Assembly (NCBI GenBank): GCA_014529385.2 | Contig: CM043963.1 | Span: 67,509,912 to 67,569,911, forward strand | Source of the DNA: Adiantum capillus-veneris | Lineage: Eukaryota > Streptophyta > Polypodiopsida > Polypodiales > Pteridaceae | Direction: 5' to 3' | Length of the DNA: 60,000 bases | In this document: one piece after another, positions 1 to 10,773 of the stretch | How the letters are laid out: each line of letters begins with the position of its first letter | How positions within the stretch are numbered: position 1 is the first letter of the stretch | Program-made: the position numbers and the translations under genes | Notes under the pieces: model-generated | What the model saw: the letters and a program-made list of their open reading frames with translations, nothing else | What the model was told of the DNA's origin: nothing | Database searches by the model: none

Positions 1-662
1 AGTCGCCGAAGAGGATGCATGTAGAGGGAACCTCCAACAACCTAATCCACCTCACACTGGGTAACCCAGCCCCCAATGCTTGGTTTCAAAAAACCTCACA
101 CACGACCCTCTCAGATGGCTCAACAAACTGCCCAGAACTAGCATACATTCTACAATAGACCAATCATTGTCCTATGACCGCTGCGACAGTCTGTCTGCTA
201 GGGTGACTCACAACTAGCAGACCCGGAATCCTAGTACATCAATCTGCAATACATGCCAGTGGTGTGAAGCCGTCGTATGGCCACACCTCCCCTGAAACCT
301 GGCAAGCACAAGAAGTAGCAATGCAAATTGCACTATATATATCTGATGATATATATGTGTACCTGGTCTATAGATGATGCTTTGAAGACTAATGAGTGAT
401 GTATGTGGATGCCGACCACCTCCCGCTTGCCAATCTACACAAGACGGGTTTCTTTGCAGCTGAAACCTATCTTTTGATGTAGTGCTCAGAACGAAATTCA
501 GAGGGCATAAATAGCTTCGAAAGGGGGGTAAAACCCCAGGTCACCTACTGGAAATACTCCCAGAACGCCGAGTGTGAATTTCCAAGCTCCGGATCCAGAA
601 TCTGCCTAAAAAGTGCGCGTGCGATTACGCAAAAATGCACTGAACCTTGCTCAGGTACCAAT
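1..662 (-). mobile_element. 5' leader of a Copia-type element (rest lies outside the window)
   Basis: There is no coding sequence. Read on the minus strand, this stretch ends at a primer-binding-site-like motif at 649-660, TGGTACCTGAGC, which matches the initiator-tRNA-Met site TGGTATCAGAGC at 9 of 12 positions. A TTCA LTR end lies immediately outside it. Composition and layout resemble the leader of the complete Copia element at about 42.3-43.36 kb, including a CAGAATGAAATTC-like stretch near 490-505. I infer that it is the untranslated leader of a minus-strand Copia element whose gag-pol lies before base 1. It could be an isolated fragment instead. Confidence 0.4.
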
Positions 663-835
663 TGAAGTCACGGAGCGGAGCTTAGATCAACTCAGTCACA
701 CACACAGATACACAGACAGAGAGCTTACACAGTACGCAGAGAATTCGTTGAAGGGTTATCTCCCAAATTCACACAATTATAAGTGAGTATATACAAAGAG
801 TTAGTGATAAGCGAGTTAGGCGGTCGGCCGGCCAT
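663..835 (-). repeat. Probable 5' LTR of the truncated Copia element
   Basis: The sequence starts with TGAAG next to the primer-binding-site-like motif, as does the LTR of the Copia element at 43364 (TGAAGGAGTACG). Element A coding sequence resumes by about 840-950, so the LTR must end before that. I could not find a clear CA terminus or target duplication, so the right border is a guess. Confidence 0.3.
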
Positions 836-839
836 ATCT

Positions 840-1607
840 GTATAAGAGTCCACTTGGGCTTTAATCTCAACATATCTTTGGCAATGGATGATCACGTAAA
901 CTATCCTTGTTCCTGGCATGGTCTACACATACAGTCAAGAATTGAACTGCTTTCTTACCATCTCCGCTCCCTGGCATAGGTTGAACCATCATCCAACACC
1001 TTGGTTTCCATCCACATAGTTGTAATGTAGGGTTGCCCCAAAATTAATAGATAAGAGGAATGCTCCTGTATAAAGAAATTTTGCTCATCACAGACATTCC
1101 CTACAGTTACCTTAACATTTTCACATGCACCATAGAGGTCGCCTGGAAGCATGTTGGCAGCTCTAATCCGCCAACCATGGTCCACATCAATAGGACATTT
1201 TATCTTTTTGTGCAAGCTTTTTGCAATCAAATTTATCTCCGATCCATGATCTATTAATGCTAAGACCGGTTCTTCAACGTCATCAAGCTTCACAACAGTT
1301 TTGGTTGTTTCCCTTGCCCAATGAGTCCTTGAAAAGTGACTCCTGGTATACTTTCATTGTCTTCATCTTCATTAAAATGAACATGTCTTACCTCTGGTAC
1401 AATTGGGTTTGACACCACCACAGACCTCGACTCTTCTTCTTCAAGATCTGCCAAATATTCTTCAACCGTCTGGCTCTTAATTGATTCTGGCTCCTGCTCA
1501 CTTGGTATCTGCCGCTTCCTCTTGATAATATCAATAATCTCCTCGTGGAACTCGCGTTTAGTAATCCCCAGAATATCACCCAATGTGAGATCAACTTTGC
1601 TATTCAA
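840..1607 (-). pseudogene. Element A linker and aspartic protease, frameshifted
   Basis: Two open segments (1607-1290 and 1293-955) are followed by a third frame to about 840. The first has a charged linker (TLGDILGITKREFHEEIIDI, then an acidic stretch). The second has the retropepsin signature: DHGSEINL with the catalytic Asp, and a downstream ILGQPYIT block. After a frameshift near 960 the frame reads AVQFLTVCVDHARNKDSLR, which matches element B around 6200 (AVQFLTICVDHERNRESLR). The enzyme would process Gag-Pol in the virus-like particle. Frameshifts between segments and the missing pol make this non-functional. Confidence 0.7.
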
Positions 1608-1642
1608 ATTGCGCTCTTCAAAAACTTTTTTAAGATCTGTAG

Positions 1643-3133
1643 CTAATTCAATGTCAGATTTAAGCTTATACGAGGGTCCCCTGGGCTTACCTTGCTTTTG
1701 TCCTTGGGCGCCTCCTCCATAACCACTTCAAGAGCGGGCTTAGGAGTAGGACCTTCCTCTTTTCTGCTACTGAATCTCGTTGTCCTTTTTGATGTCCCTG
1801 GAACTTCTTCATCTCTTTTTCGCTTTTCTTCCTCCATAGCCTCATTAGCTTGATACTTAGAAATGAATGTGTACACAGAGAGGGAATCCACTGGATCAGT
1901 CCACCCTGTGGTTTCTCGAATTGAATTCCCTACCTGTCGTAGCTTCCCATGAGTTACCTTTCTTGCTTCTGCTGTCTTCAAAGCATAAGTCCACAATTGA
2001 CCCTTTGAACCTGCACCATCATCATCACCCTTTCCGCAAACCTGTAGCCCATATGTAGCTGCTTCCACAAGAGCAACATTATGTTGTATGTCTTCAACTA
2101 GCTTTTTCATGCCGCCCCTACCGAAGTTCAAGCGGAGCATCTCACCTGTTGCCCTAACGTGAACCTTCTTGTCCTTCCAAAAAACCACGTTCCTTTTGTA
2201 AGCTTCATCAAACTCATCACATTCCTTAACATACCTGTGGTCTTCACTATTGCACCACATGCATCGATCCCAGTCTTTGCGTGGAGGTTGTTGTCTAGGC
2301 TTAGAAATAGACCCCTTTGCAGCTAACCCTTCAAATTTTATAGATTTTAAATTCAAATTTAACTCTTGAATACCTTTCACCAATTCGTCGACAACTGGCT
2401 CCTCCACTCTGTGTATTGTCGAGGTTGTTTTCTCCTTAGGTTCCTCTTCCACAACATCCATGACATCAGCCATGATCAACTTATCAACTCTCATATGTCG
2501 CTTCACGATCATATTTACCGCTTCAGTGACTATCTTCCAGTCAGATGTTAAGTCAAATTCACCTGTTGAATCCTCCAGCAACTGCACTAGACTCTTATGA
2601 AGTCGTGGATCAGCAGCCTGAATGAATAGTTCAACCTTCTGGTCCTTCATTGAACGTTGCTCTGTCGAGGACAATTGCTCGAATTTCTTTTCAAACTCCC
2701 GTAATAATTCTCGTGCAGATAAATTTTTGTTTTTCTTTTGTACCCACTTCATAAAGCTTTGTCTGGTTACCCTTTGTGAATCTTCAAGAAAATATTCCTC
2801 CTGTAGCGCCTTCTTGAATTCCTGCCAATTCGGGCCTTGAACGACCTGAATCTCTTTTATTTGGCCTCTAAGTTCTGGCACTGCAATTAAATGAATTCCT
2901 TCCACTGCATTCTGATCATCGATTCCATTATCTTCCATTGATTGCTCATAGATATTGCAAAGTTTTCTAATATGCTGACCTTCAAATCGTTGTAATTTCT
3001 CTGTAACTGTGTATCGAGCTTTCCCAATCCTCTCTTGAAGATTATACTGTTGTTGGGAAGCCTGCTATTGTTGCATATATGCAGCAAATTGCTGCATCAT
3101 TTGCTGCATGCCTGCCTCTTGCAGTGTCGACAT
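1643..3133 (-). pseudogene. Element A gag, one in-frame stop
   Basis: The likely start is the ATG at 3133 (MSTLQEAGMQQMMQQF, Gln/Met-rich). An in-frame TAG, probably a former CAG, follows about 22 codons later. The frame then stays open to 1643. The middle holds a gag-like helical region (WQEFKKALQEEYFLEDSQR...FMKWVQKKNKNLSARELLREFEKKF). A zinc-knuckle-like motif C-x2-C-x4-H-x5-C (CMWCNSEDHRYVKEC) lies near residue 230 of the open part and would bind RNA. Gag forms the particle and packages the transcript. The next segment (linker/protease) continues after a frameshift near 1640. Element B has a related gag at 7269-7730. Confidence 0.7.
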
Positions 3134-3166
3134 CTTCCTCCACAAATACTTCTCACCCCAGCTTGT

Positions 3167-3184
3167 TTCACGTCGGGTTCACCA
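3167..3184 (-). other. Primer-binding site of element A
   Basis: On the minus strand this reads TGGTGAACCCGACGTGAA. It begins with the obligatory TGG and has the form of the 18-nt complement of a tRNA 3' end. It lies just upstream of the gag ATG. The identical 18-mer occurs at the same place in element B (7846-7863). It is not the initiator-Met site used by the other elements in this window. I cannot name the tRNA from memory. Confidence 0.65.
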
Positions 3185-4010
3185 AGAATTTCAGGGGATT
3201 TGTGTTTGAAAGGTGAGCCGGGAAGGCACAGGGCCTCTAGCTGTGAGAGGTGCGAGGAAAAGAGTTGTAATGGACACAATCAATGGAGATAAACCTTGAA
3301 ATAGATAGCTTGGACCACCGAAACTTGAATACCCAAAACGGACATTGAACATTACCACTGTTTAATTTAAATGTTAATTGTGGAGTTTTAAGCTCCTTAC
3401 ATCGACTTCACCTGCCTTAATTGGCCTACCAAGGTTATCTTGATGATTTTTCTCTCCTTCGTTCTTCCGCTGTTGCTTCAAGGTCGAGAGAGAGAGCCCG
3501 ATCTCCTCTTCGGCTATGGCTATGGGATTTTGTTGCATGAAAGTTGGTTATGGAGTTTAGGTTCGGCTTAGAGTTGGCTTAGCATAGGATTAAAATGGAT
3601 TATGGAGTTTAGCTTAGGAGCGGCTTAGGATTCCAATGACTATCAAGATTTGGATTAGGATTATGATAGATAAGCTTAGGATTATGATGAATCGGCTTAG
3701 GATTATTGGGCTTGAATGAGATTCGAATCACTAGGGAGGTTTAGCTTAGGATTATCATGGTTAACAAGCTTTAGCTTAGGATTATCATAAGTTATGGAAG
3801 GTTTGCTTTTGGATTTGAATGGCTAATGAGGCTTAGTATAGGTTATGGAGTTCTTTCTTAGAAGCGGCTATGGAAGCTTAGAGTTCAAATGGCTATGAAA
3901 GTGATTAGAGTGGCTTAACAGGTTTAGCATTCGAATTAGCTAAGAGGTTTGTCTTCTACGAGTGAGAGGAAGAAGAAAAAAACAGAGCTCATCCCCCTTT
4001 TTTATAAAAG
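3185..4010 (-). repeat. LTR-like sequence of element A with degenerate short repeats
   Basis: The sequence lies beyond the primer-binding site where the 5' LTR should be. About 3540-3930 is filled with many imperfect copies of a short motif around GGCTTAGGATTATGATGG, at irregular 20-45-bp spacing. The first 70 bases (GGGCCTCTAGCTGTGAGAGG) resemble the equivalent part of element B (GGGCCTCTGACTGTGAGAGT at about 7905). No partner LTR is visible on the other side, so the outer border is uncertain. Confidence 0.5.
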
Positions 4011-4054
4011 GGCTTGGGAGTTGCATGGGAAGCTTCTTTTTCTATACTCGGCCA

Positions 4055-4080
4055 ACCCATTAGCGATATCGCTAATGGGT
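4055..4080. repeat. Perfect 26-bp palindrome
   Basis: The half-site ACCCATTAGCGAT is followed directly by its exact reverse complement, with no spacer. It can extrude as a cruciform or act as a dimeric protein site. It lies between the element A LTR and the PPR fragment. No function is evident. Confidence 0.85.
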
Positions 4081-4249
4081 AGCCCCCCTTGCTGATGTGG
4101 CAAGGCAGATTTTGAACAATGGCCCAGTCCGCTTTGCAACTTTCGCTTCATGGCGCAAGCCGTCTGAGGCTCGAGCCGGCCTGTGCGAGCTCGTTTTCTC
4201 CTGCCTGCACCATTGTCTGCCCGTCGTGTCCCCTCTTCCATCGGCTTCA

Positions 4250-4271
4250 CACCCTAATTAAAATTAGGGTG
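4250..4271. repeat. Short hairpin, 9-bp arms with a 4-nt loop
   Basis: CACCCTAAT, loop TAAA, ATTAGGGTG. It is a perfect stem about 170 bp from the 26-bp palindrome. It may be unrelated to it. Confidence 0.7.
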
Positions 4272-4316
4272 GCCTTTTTAATTCATGTGGGTAGCCGGTC
4301 TTATTGGGCGGCCCTT

Positions 4317-4590
4317 TTAGGTTTTGGCCCTTGGAACCATTTGAAGGGCATCCCATTTGGCATACCTATCGGCCGTAGAAATGCCTTGCATGACACCACT
4401 TTCCAACATCCCCTGACTAGTAATAGCACTGTGAATTCTGCTGCCACCTTGTGTGTCGAATGCCACCACAACCTTCAAGATGCAAGTATCTTGTTGACCT
4501 TGCCTTGTTGGGTATATCCCGCAGTCAATGCATCCCAAGAGACCACATTCCGAACACTAGACTCCTCAAAGCCAAAACCTGGATGAAAGA
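4317..4590 (-). pseudogene. PPR protein fragment
   Basis: Two pieces in different minus-strand frames carry plant PPR signatures. About 4590-4500 reads VRNVVSWDALTAGYTQQGKV, the typical end of one repeat and start of the next. About 4480-4320 reads GGSRIHSAITSQGMLESGVM and then a degraded form of the usual ALVDMYAKCGAL block (ADRYAKWDAL). PPR proteins bind organellar RNA in a sequence-specific way. This piece covers only about two repeats, has a frameshift and no start, so it is a dead fragment. The style matches the second PPR fragment at 13.9-14.5 kb. Confidence 0.65.
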
Positions 4591-5110
4591 CAAAAACTCG
4601 CAGCTGAGACACCAACTGAGCCGACCGGACAGGTACGGAACCAGCCCCCGGTGAATCTTTAACGGCCAATATCTTGGCGATCGGAACTCCGATCACTGAT
4701 CTGAAAAGACCGACACACTCCACAAAGTGAGCACTTCAAGCCCATGCATTCATTTCATTTCTGTCCCCTCAACTGCAGCTGCCCAATCCGGTACGGATTT
4801 GTAATCGACCTAAACTTGAAACTGCCATACCTTTGCACCGTAGCTCCAATCGGCGAGCCGTAAAGACAGGACCGATAGAGCACTTCAAGCACTGCCGTTT
4901 TAAATCATAACATCCCATCTGTGCTCACTTCAAGATTAGTCCTTTTTAGCATCATTAACGCATGTTTTGGTCCTTTAACTGCATTTGACATACATTCAAC
5001 ATTAAACTTGGCCTGTTACCAGGCCCTAAACACTGTTCATTAATCATGTAAGCTTCCAACAAGCTTGATGTGCATTTTTCTGGTATCTTCCTTTGCATGG
5101 AAGCGGAGCT
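4591..5110. other. Unassigned sequence
   Basis: No convincing coding sequence was seen. The phrase GAGCACTTCAAGC occurs twice, at about 4729 and 4878. It may be flanking sequence of the PPR copy. Confidence 0.4.
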
Positions 5111-5118
5111 TCACGACA

Positions 5119-5150
<32 letters not shown>

Positions 5151-5228
5151 AGATACATGTGTATGTATACATGTGTGTGTGTGTGCGTGTATGCATGTGT
5201 GTGTGTACGTGTGTATGCATATGCATGT
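5119..5228. repeat. GT/GTAT microsatellite
   Basis: This is an interrupted run of GT and GTAT units. It marks the left limit of recognisable element B coding sequence: reverse transcriptase homology stops here. Confidence 0.85.
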
Positions 5229-5239
5229 GTTGCTCCTTG

Positions 5240-6010
5240 AGGTAAGGTGCACATCCTTACCAAGCCCAAAGGTATCCTCATGGTAGTCAGGTCCCGGCTT
5301 TCCATTGCTAGTTGGAATTGATCATACCCTGAGTACAAATCTCCCATAGAATATATTGCCCTTCCTACAAATTCCTCCGCAAATTCATCTACAATTGTCC
5401 TTGTACCCACATTTTTTATTGTCACTTTATTTACAGGTTGCAAATCCTAAATAAAGCATAAAGAACCATTTTTCTTTGGAACTATGAACCACCTGTTTGG
5501 CTCCAAAATACCCATCTTGATCTTTTTCGTGTTTGGCAAGCATGTTTTCAAAGCATATCTTTTCAGCTTTTGTCAAACTATTCTCGCAACCAACCTTTAA
5601 CTCCTTCAAATAATCCTACATGAACTTGTGTCCAATCTTGCTTGGGTCATGAAGGCTAGGTTGCAAAGAAGCTTGTTCCATCTTATTTGTGCAATCTTTT
5701 GGTAGAGGTAATGCCACCGGTTTCACTTTCTTTGCCACAGACTTATACTTAGTATACACTCACACATCAATACCTTGAGCATTTTTTAAATCCTCAATGA
5801 CTTTGTACATTTCTATTGAGAAAACTTTCACAACCTCATTTTGAACATGCAAATTGCAATCCACTAAAGACTCCAAGTCTTGCATGGTATCCACAAACGA
5901 ACACTCATCAAACACACTTGCAATGCATTCATCATATTCTAGCAAACAATTCATCTTCAAACCTCTTTGTACACTATTTACATGTTCTTGTTCACCCCGC
6001 TTTAAGTCCT
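5240..6010 (-). pseudogene. Element B linker and N-terminal reverse transcriptase
   Basis: Reading right to left, an acidic linker (5960-5760) leads to YTKYKSVAKKVKPVALPLP (about 5750-5690). After stops comes KICFENMLAKHEKDQDGYFG (about 5560-5500), then, in a second frame, NRWFIVPKKNGSLCF, a stop, and DLQPVNKVTIKN. The reverse transcriptase palm begins with YSMGDLYSGYDQFQLA, containing the first metal-binding Asp, and TTMRIPLGLVRMCTLPQGAT. The catalytic YxDD block and all downstream domains are missing because the sequence ends in a microsatellite at about 5230. Confidence 0.7.
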
Positions 6011-6130
6011 CACACTTTGTAAAATCAATAGATCCATAGTCTATTAATCCTACAAAACCCGTAGAAAAAATATCATTTGCATATACATCATGCGAGAACC
6101 TTTCCCTTCTTGTACCACTGCAATCCCACT

Positions 6131-6690
6131 CTACAATGGTACATGGCCAAAACCCATCATATCCCTGTAGTCCTTGAATTCTTTGTTTGTCTTTGGCAAG
6201 GGTTTCTCTCTAAGACTTTCACGGTTCCTTTCATGGTCCACACAAATAGTAAGAAACTGTACTGCACGCTTCCAATCCTTGCTCCTTATCCTAGCATAAG
6301 CTGACCCATCGTCCATCACCTTGGTTTCCATGCGAGTAGCAGTGATGTATGGCTGCCCAAGGATAAGAGGGTATGTAGAAATATCTTGTACAAAGAAATT
6401 TGGGTAATCTTTCACATCCCCTACAGTCACCTTTACATTTCGACAAGCTCCGTACAACTCTCCTAATGAGTTGTTTGCTGCACGGATCATCCATCCATGA
6501 TTTATATCAATTGGCTATTTTCCTTTTTGATATAGACTCTTTGACATAAGATTAATTTTTGACCTATCAGCACAATGTATGGCTCTTCTAAGTCTCCCAC
6601 TTTCACTAGGGTCTCTATAGTCGCTCTTTCCCAATGACTCTTAGAGAAATAACTCTTGTGAATGGTCTCGAATTCATCTTCATCATCCAA
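6131..6690 (-). pseudogene. Element B aspartic protease region, active site destroyed
   Basis: Two segments read SYFSKSHWERATIETLVKVG and, after a frameshift, INHGWMIRAANNSLGELYGA followed by YPLILGQPYITATRMETKV. In element A the catalytic motif DHGSEINL lies between these two blocks. Here the same place reads VLIGQKLILCQ, so the active-site Asp is lost through a small deletion or frameshift. The block ends with AVQFLTICVDHERNRESLREK and a stop. Confidence 0.65.
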
Positions 6691-6890
6691 GAAGTGAACC
6701 TGTTTTACTCCTCCCCTAGACTTGTAGCATCCAAAAATAGTTTCATCACCTTTCTTGCCATAGACCTATACTCCCTGTGCATTTAAAGTCTATTCTTCAC
6801 CCTATACATGTTCTACTCTTGATGATATCAATTATCTCTTCATGGAACTCCCTCTTTGCTATTCCAAGGACTTATCTGTATCTATTTACA

Positions 6891-7730
6891 TCAAAGCATA
6901 TGCATACTATCACACCATATGCATCTATTTACAAATCCTTCTCTGTTTTGAGGTCGTTGCACTATAGATTGACCTGATGGTTGCCCCTTCTCTTCTAGCC
7001 TTGTAAGCTTTAACTTTAGCTCTTGCATTCCTTTAACAATATCAACAGGGATGGATTTATCACTCTTTGGAACCACAATCACGGGAACACTTGGGGATTG
7101 AGTAGGGTTGATGATCATGTTGTCTCTTCGTCGTTGTCGCTTGGCTAGCAGAGAAATTTCATCTTCAACCTCATTCCAATCAGTCTTTAAGCCCTGTTCC
7201 GCATCCTTATCCTCAAGTAGTAACTCTAGCTTCTCTTAAATCTCTTTGCATGCAGCTTGCAAAAAGAGCTATGTCTTCTCTGATTTTAGGGTATCCTTCT
7301 CAGTCTTTGAAAGTTGATCATAGCGGTGTTCAAATTCCCTTAGCAGTTCGGTAGGCAAAAGTCCCTCTTTTGGCCGAAATACCCACTCTAGAAAAGTCCT
7401 CTTTGTCACCCTTTTGGAGTCTTCCATGAAGTTCTCTTTTTCCAAGGCTAATTTGAATGCTTCCCAAGTTGCCCCATGCTCATTTCTAATTCCCCTTACA
7501 TGCTCTCTGATCTCGGGAACCATAGCCAGTTCAAAACTTTGCACAATCTCAACTTTGGGCACTCGATGAAGCTCCATCTCCTTTACATATGCACAAAGAT
7601 ACTTTGTTGCATTTTTACCTTTAAACTGGTCCATTTTCTTCACCACAGATTGAAGCACTTTGGTTGAGGAAAGTTCCCAGCTTTCCACAACTTGCTACTA
7701 CTGCATAAACACCACAAAAGCTTGAAATGG
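6891..7730 (-). pseudogene. Element B gag, broken
   Basis: A Met/Gln-rich start (near 7740) is followed by stops, then an open segment 7688-7269 (VVKKMDQFKGKNATKYLCAY ... WEAFKLALEKENFMEDSKR ... LLPTELLREFEHRYDQLS) that parallels element A gag. A second segment, 7118-6891, reads SIPVDIVKGMQELKLKLTRL and begins a zinc knuckle (RCIWCDS) that is cut off after its second Cys, consistent with a deletion of the rest of the knuckle and the following linker. It cannot make a functional Gag. Confidence 0.65.
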
Positions 7731-7845
7731 CATTTGCATTGTGACTGGATCAAATCAAACCTCCTGTTTCTCTTATTGCTCCATAGCTTTAAAAATTTGT
7801 TTTTGATGCCTTCAATGAATCTTTTGAAACTTCACCCTAGCCTAC

Positions 7846-7863
7846 TTCACGTCGGGTTCACCA
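7846..7863 (-). other. Primer-binding site of element B
   Basis: Identical 18-mer to element A (TGGTGAACCCGACGTGAA on the minus strand), just inside the LTR-like sequence and upstream of gag. Confidence 0.65.
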
Positions 7864-8532
7864 AACTTGTGTCAAGAAGTGTGGAGTGTGGCTAGGAAAG
7901 CGTTGGGCCTCTGACTGTGAGAGTTCACAACAAAATCAAGCAAGTTGTAGAATATTTGAGGCTCAAAACACACTAGAAAAGAACAAAACTCCAGCCATAA
8001 AATCTTCTCTTTTGAAAAAGAACCAAGATCAACTCAAACCTCGTGTGTGTGATGATTTGGTGTAGCCTCACTGCCAATTACACAGTTGCAGTGCTCTTTC
8101 GCTCTGATGAAAACCCTATACAAACGCTTCAATTCTCCGTCGTATCCATTTCATGGAAGCTTCAAAACTTCATTATACATTCCCAAGTAATTATTTGAAG
8201 AGGGGAAACCCTAATTGGTGGCCTCGAATATAGGGTTGGAATAGCACGGGAATGCACTAGCATATCTTAGGTGCAGGCTTTGTATCCCTTCACAGAGGAG
8301 CTTATAGTGCTGATCTTGTTCTCCTAAAATGTTCCCCCACTCCTCATAGCCATGGCACCGTGAGTGATGTGGCCATTTAAGCCATTTTATGACCATTTTT
8401 TGTAATTTTTAGTCCAAAAAAGCCCTTTTTTGCCCGTAAAAAGCCCAAACGAGCTGGGAAAAATCCCTAAAATTATGGAAAAATCCCATTGGGCTTTAAT
8501 TTCATCTTGAATATAATTTTACCACTTGGAAA
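7864..8532 (-). repeat. LTR-like sequence of element B and unassigned flank
   Basis: The sequence beyond the primer-binding site begins with a block (GCTAGGAAAGCGTTGGGCC) echoed near 57938 (GCTAGGAAAGCACCGAGC). I see no coding sequence and no partner LTR. The outer border is unknown. Confidence 0.4.
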
Positions 8533-8820
8533 TCACTCTAGATGCATCTCTTCTTCCCGCACATGAAACCTACTATTTTTGGCCGAGATCGCCCGCATTG
8601 AACTTTCTAGGCAAAACGAGCGTGCCACTTCGATACACTTGACATTTGTACATTTATAAATCAAAATAGGCATATATTTATGTGAAAATGCATGCCACAG
8701 TGCCATGTCTAGGGCCTTGCTGTCCGCGCAAGGTATATACATGACTGCAATGGTGGCGTCTATTTTCGCATATATCACACTATGTACATCATAGCATTTG
8801 GTCCCACATAACAAAATCAT
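8533..8820 (-). CDS. Unrecognised 95-codon open frame
   Basis: This is an open frame of 95 codons with several Cys residues and no motif I recognise. It lies between element B and a Copia gag remnant. It may be non-coding. Confidence 0.15.
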   Translation of the reverse strand: MILLCGTKCYDVHSVIYAKIDATIAVMYIPCADSKALDMALWHAFSHKYMPILIYKCTNVKCIEVARSFCLESSMRAISAKNSRFHVREEEMHLE

Positions 8821-8869
8821 TGAGAGTGCGGTAGATATTTTAGTGTCACATTATGTACGTGCCACGGCA

Positions 8870-9245
8870 TGACACTGGCCTCTTTCTTCTTGCCTCCTTC
8901 TGCTTCAACTTAGGACAATCCTTGATGAGATGATCATTGGCCTTACATTAGTTGCAACGCAACTTCTTCTTTTGGCTTATTACCAGCCTTATCATACTTG
9001 GAATTACTCTTGGAAGGTGCAGCGTTTGGCTTGTTGCTCGAAGAGGTATTTGCGTTACCTCTTTGAGCAGCCACAAAGGCTTGATCTTCAACACACTGTT
9101 TAGACTTGTTTTGCCTAGGCTGGTCTTCCAATTGTGGCACCGTTGTGAAAGTACCACACATGAGAATCCACAATAGACATACATGCATCATGTACAAACG
9201 GGTTATAACTACAATGTACACTAAAAGTCCATTCTATATCATGCA
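8870..9245 (-). pseudogene. Copia gag zinc-knuckle and protease fragment (duplicate copy)
   Basis: The minus strand carries a gag linker with AFVAAQRGNANTSSSNKPNA, a zinc-knuckle stretch and a Lys-rich tail, then (9230-9125) a protease start: VHDACMSIVDSHMWYFHNGA. Copia-2 at 56.4 kb has the intact form, with WYFDSGAT. Here the catalytic D-S reads H-N. The 8880-9120 part repeats 9303-9545 with a 423-bp offset, so this is one half of a tandem duplication within an old Copia element of the same family as Copia-2. Confidence 0.65.
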
Positions 9246-9289
9246 CCATATTTGTAGATTCAGAATTAGAGAGAGAGAGACATCTGTAA

Positions 9290-10194
9290 TAGCCATGTCC
9301 GCCTCTTTCTTCTTTGGCTCGTTCTGCTTCAACTTAGGACAATCCTTGATGATATGATCATTTGCCTTACAATAGTTGCAATGTAACTTCTTCTTTGGCT
9401 TATAATAGCCTTATCAAAATTGGCATTACTCTTGGAAGGTGCAGCTTTTGGTTTGTTGCTCAAAGAGGTATTTGCACTGCCTCTTTGAGCAGCCATAAAG
9501 GCCTGACCTGCAACACACTATTTAGACATGTTTTTCCTAGACTAGCCTTCCTACAAGAGTATAGCAACCAGCTCATCCAACTTGATAGCATTCAGATTAC
9601 CCTTAGTCACAAGTCTGAAAGTAGATACAAAACTTTGATAGGAATCTGGTAAGCCATCAAGAACTGTTTACACAAGTAAACTGTTAGGTATGATCTCATC
9701 TACAGCAATCCAACTGCTCCTTGAGATCTTTGATCTCTGTAAGAAAAATGTCCATAGAGTCTCCTTTTTCCATATGCTTAGACTATAACTATTTTTTGAG
9801 ATAGGAAACATGTACTTCATTGCGCCCTGTATACAGATGCAGAAGAATATCCCAAGCCTGTTTGTCCGTCGGCCGTCCTTGCTAAAAAAATGTATGGGAG
9901 AATGGTATGTTTGATAGATAATTCAATCAAGGCATATGCATGCGCATCTCTACCATCCCAACGAACTTGATCAACAGTGGGTAAGACTGTAGCTGCAAGA
10001 CTGTAGCTGCACTAGATGTGCTAGGACCTGCCACATCCATAGAAGTACCAAAATCCACAGATCCTAGATGTTGCACATTGTTCCAAAAGCCGCTGGAAAC
10101 CAATACGTGATGCATCATGTATGCTCACAATGGATAATTTTCCATCAAGCTTGCCATCAGTAGTCAACATGCGAAATACATCATCTTTAGACAT
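9290..10194 (-). pseudogene. Copia gag (UBN2-type) pseudogene
   Basis: The start is [19 protein letters not shown] at 10194. The frame then continues with shifts through [46 protein letters not shown] and HMEKGDSMDIFLTEIKDLKE, ending in a zinc-knuckle/Lys tail at about 9300. This is the usual Copia Gag order (N-terminal helical domain, then knuckle). Stops and frameshifts are scattered through the second half. The downstream pol is replaced by the duplicated knuckle-protease piece at 8870-9245. Confidence 0.75.
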
Positions 10195-10337
10195 TGTCGT
10201 GGAAAACCTATAAAATGACCAAAGCAATGACCTGCCAAAGAAATGAAAAGCATTGGCACAACCTATAGGCGCACACACAGTATCAATACAACAAATCTGT
10301 GAGAAATTTATTGATTTTGGTGAAGAATAAGAAAAAC

Positions 10338-10740
<403 letters not shown>

Positions 10741-10773
10741 CGGCATATGGAGCCGTCCATTATATGTGCTCCT

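Larger units (their letters stand above)
836..4000 (-). mobile_element. Degenerate Ty3/Gypsy-type retrotransposon A
   Basis: Reading leftwards the order is LTR-like sequence (about 3185-4000), primer-binding site (3167-3184), gag (3133-1643), then linker and aspartic protease (1607-840). Reverse transcriptase, RNase H and integrase are absent, so the element is cut off just after protease, where Copia-derived sequence abuts it. The same domain order and the same primer-binding site recur in element B (5.2-8.4 kb), so the two belong to one lineage. The protease block (DHGSEINL, then GQPYIT) resembles a Gypsy group well known from fungi, as far as I recall. Confidence 0.7.
5229..8400 (-). mobile_element. 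Degenerate Ty3/Gypsy-type retrotransposon B
   Basis: Reading leftwards the order is LTR-like sequence (7864 to about 8400), primer-binding site (7846-7863), gag (7730-6891), protease (6690-6131), a linker (5960-5640) and the start of reverse transcriptase (5640-5240). It is the same lineage as element A: identical 18-nt primer-binding site and parallel gag and protease motifs. It stops inside the reverse transcriptase at a GT microsatellite. There are many frameshifts and stops. Confidence 0.7.

Noticed and set aside
4119-4586. 155-codon plus-strand frame
   Set aside because: It is antisense to PPR-like sequence on the minus strand and has no motif of its own.
5040-5443. Minus-strand frames rich in His-Thr near 5.1 kb
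   Set aside because: The His-Thr part is the GT microsatellite. Only the portion right of about 5230 is reverse transcriptase.
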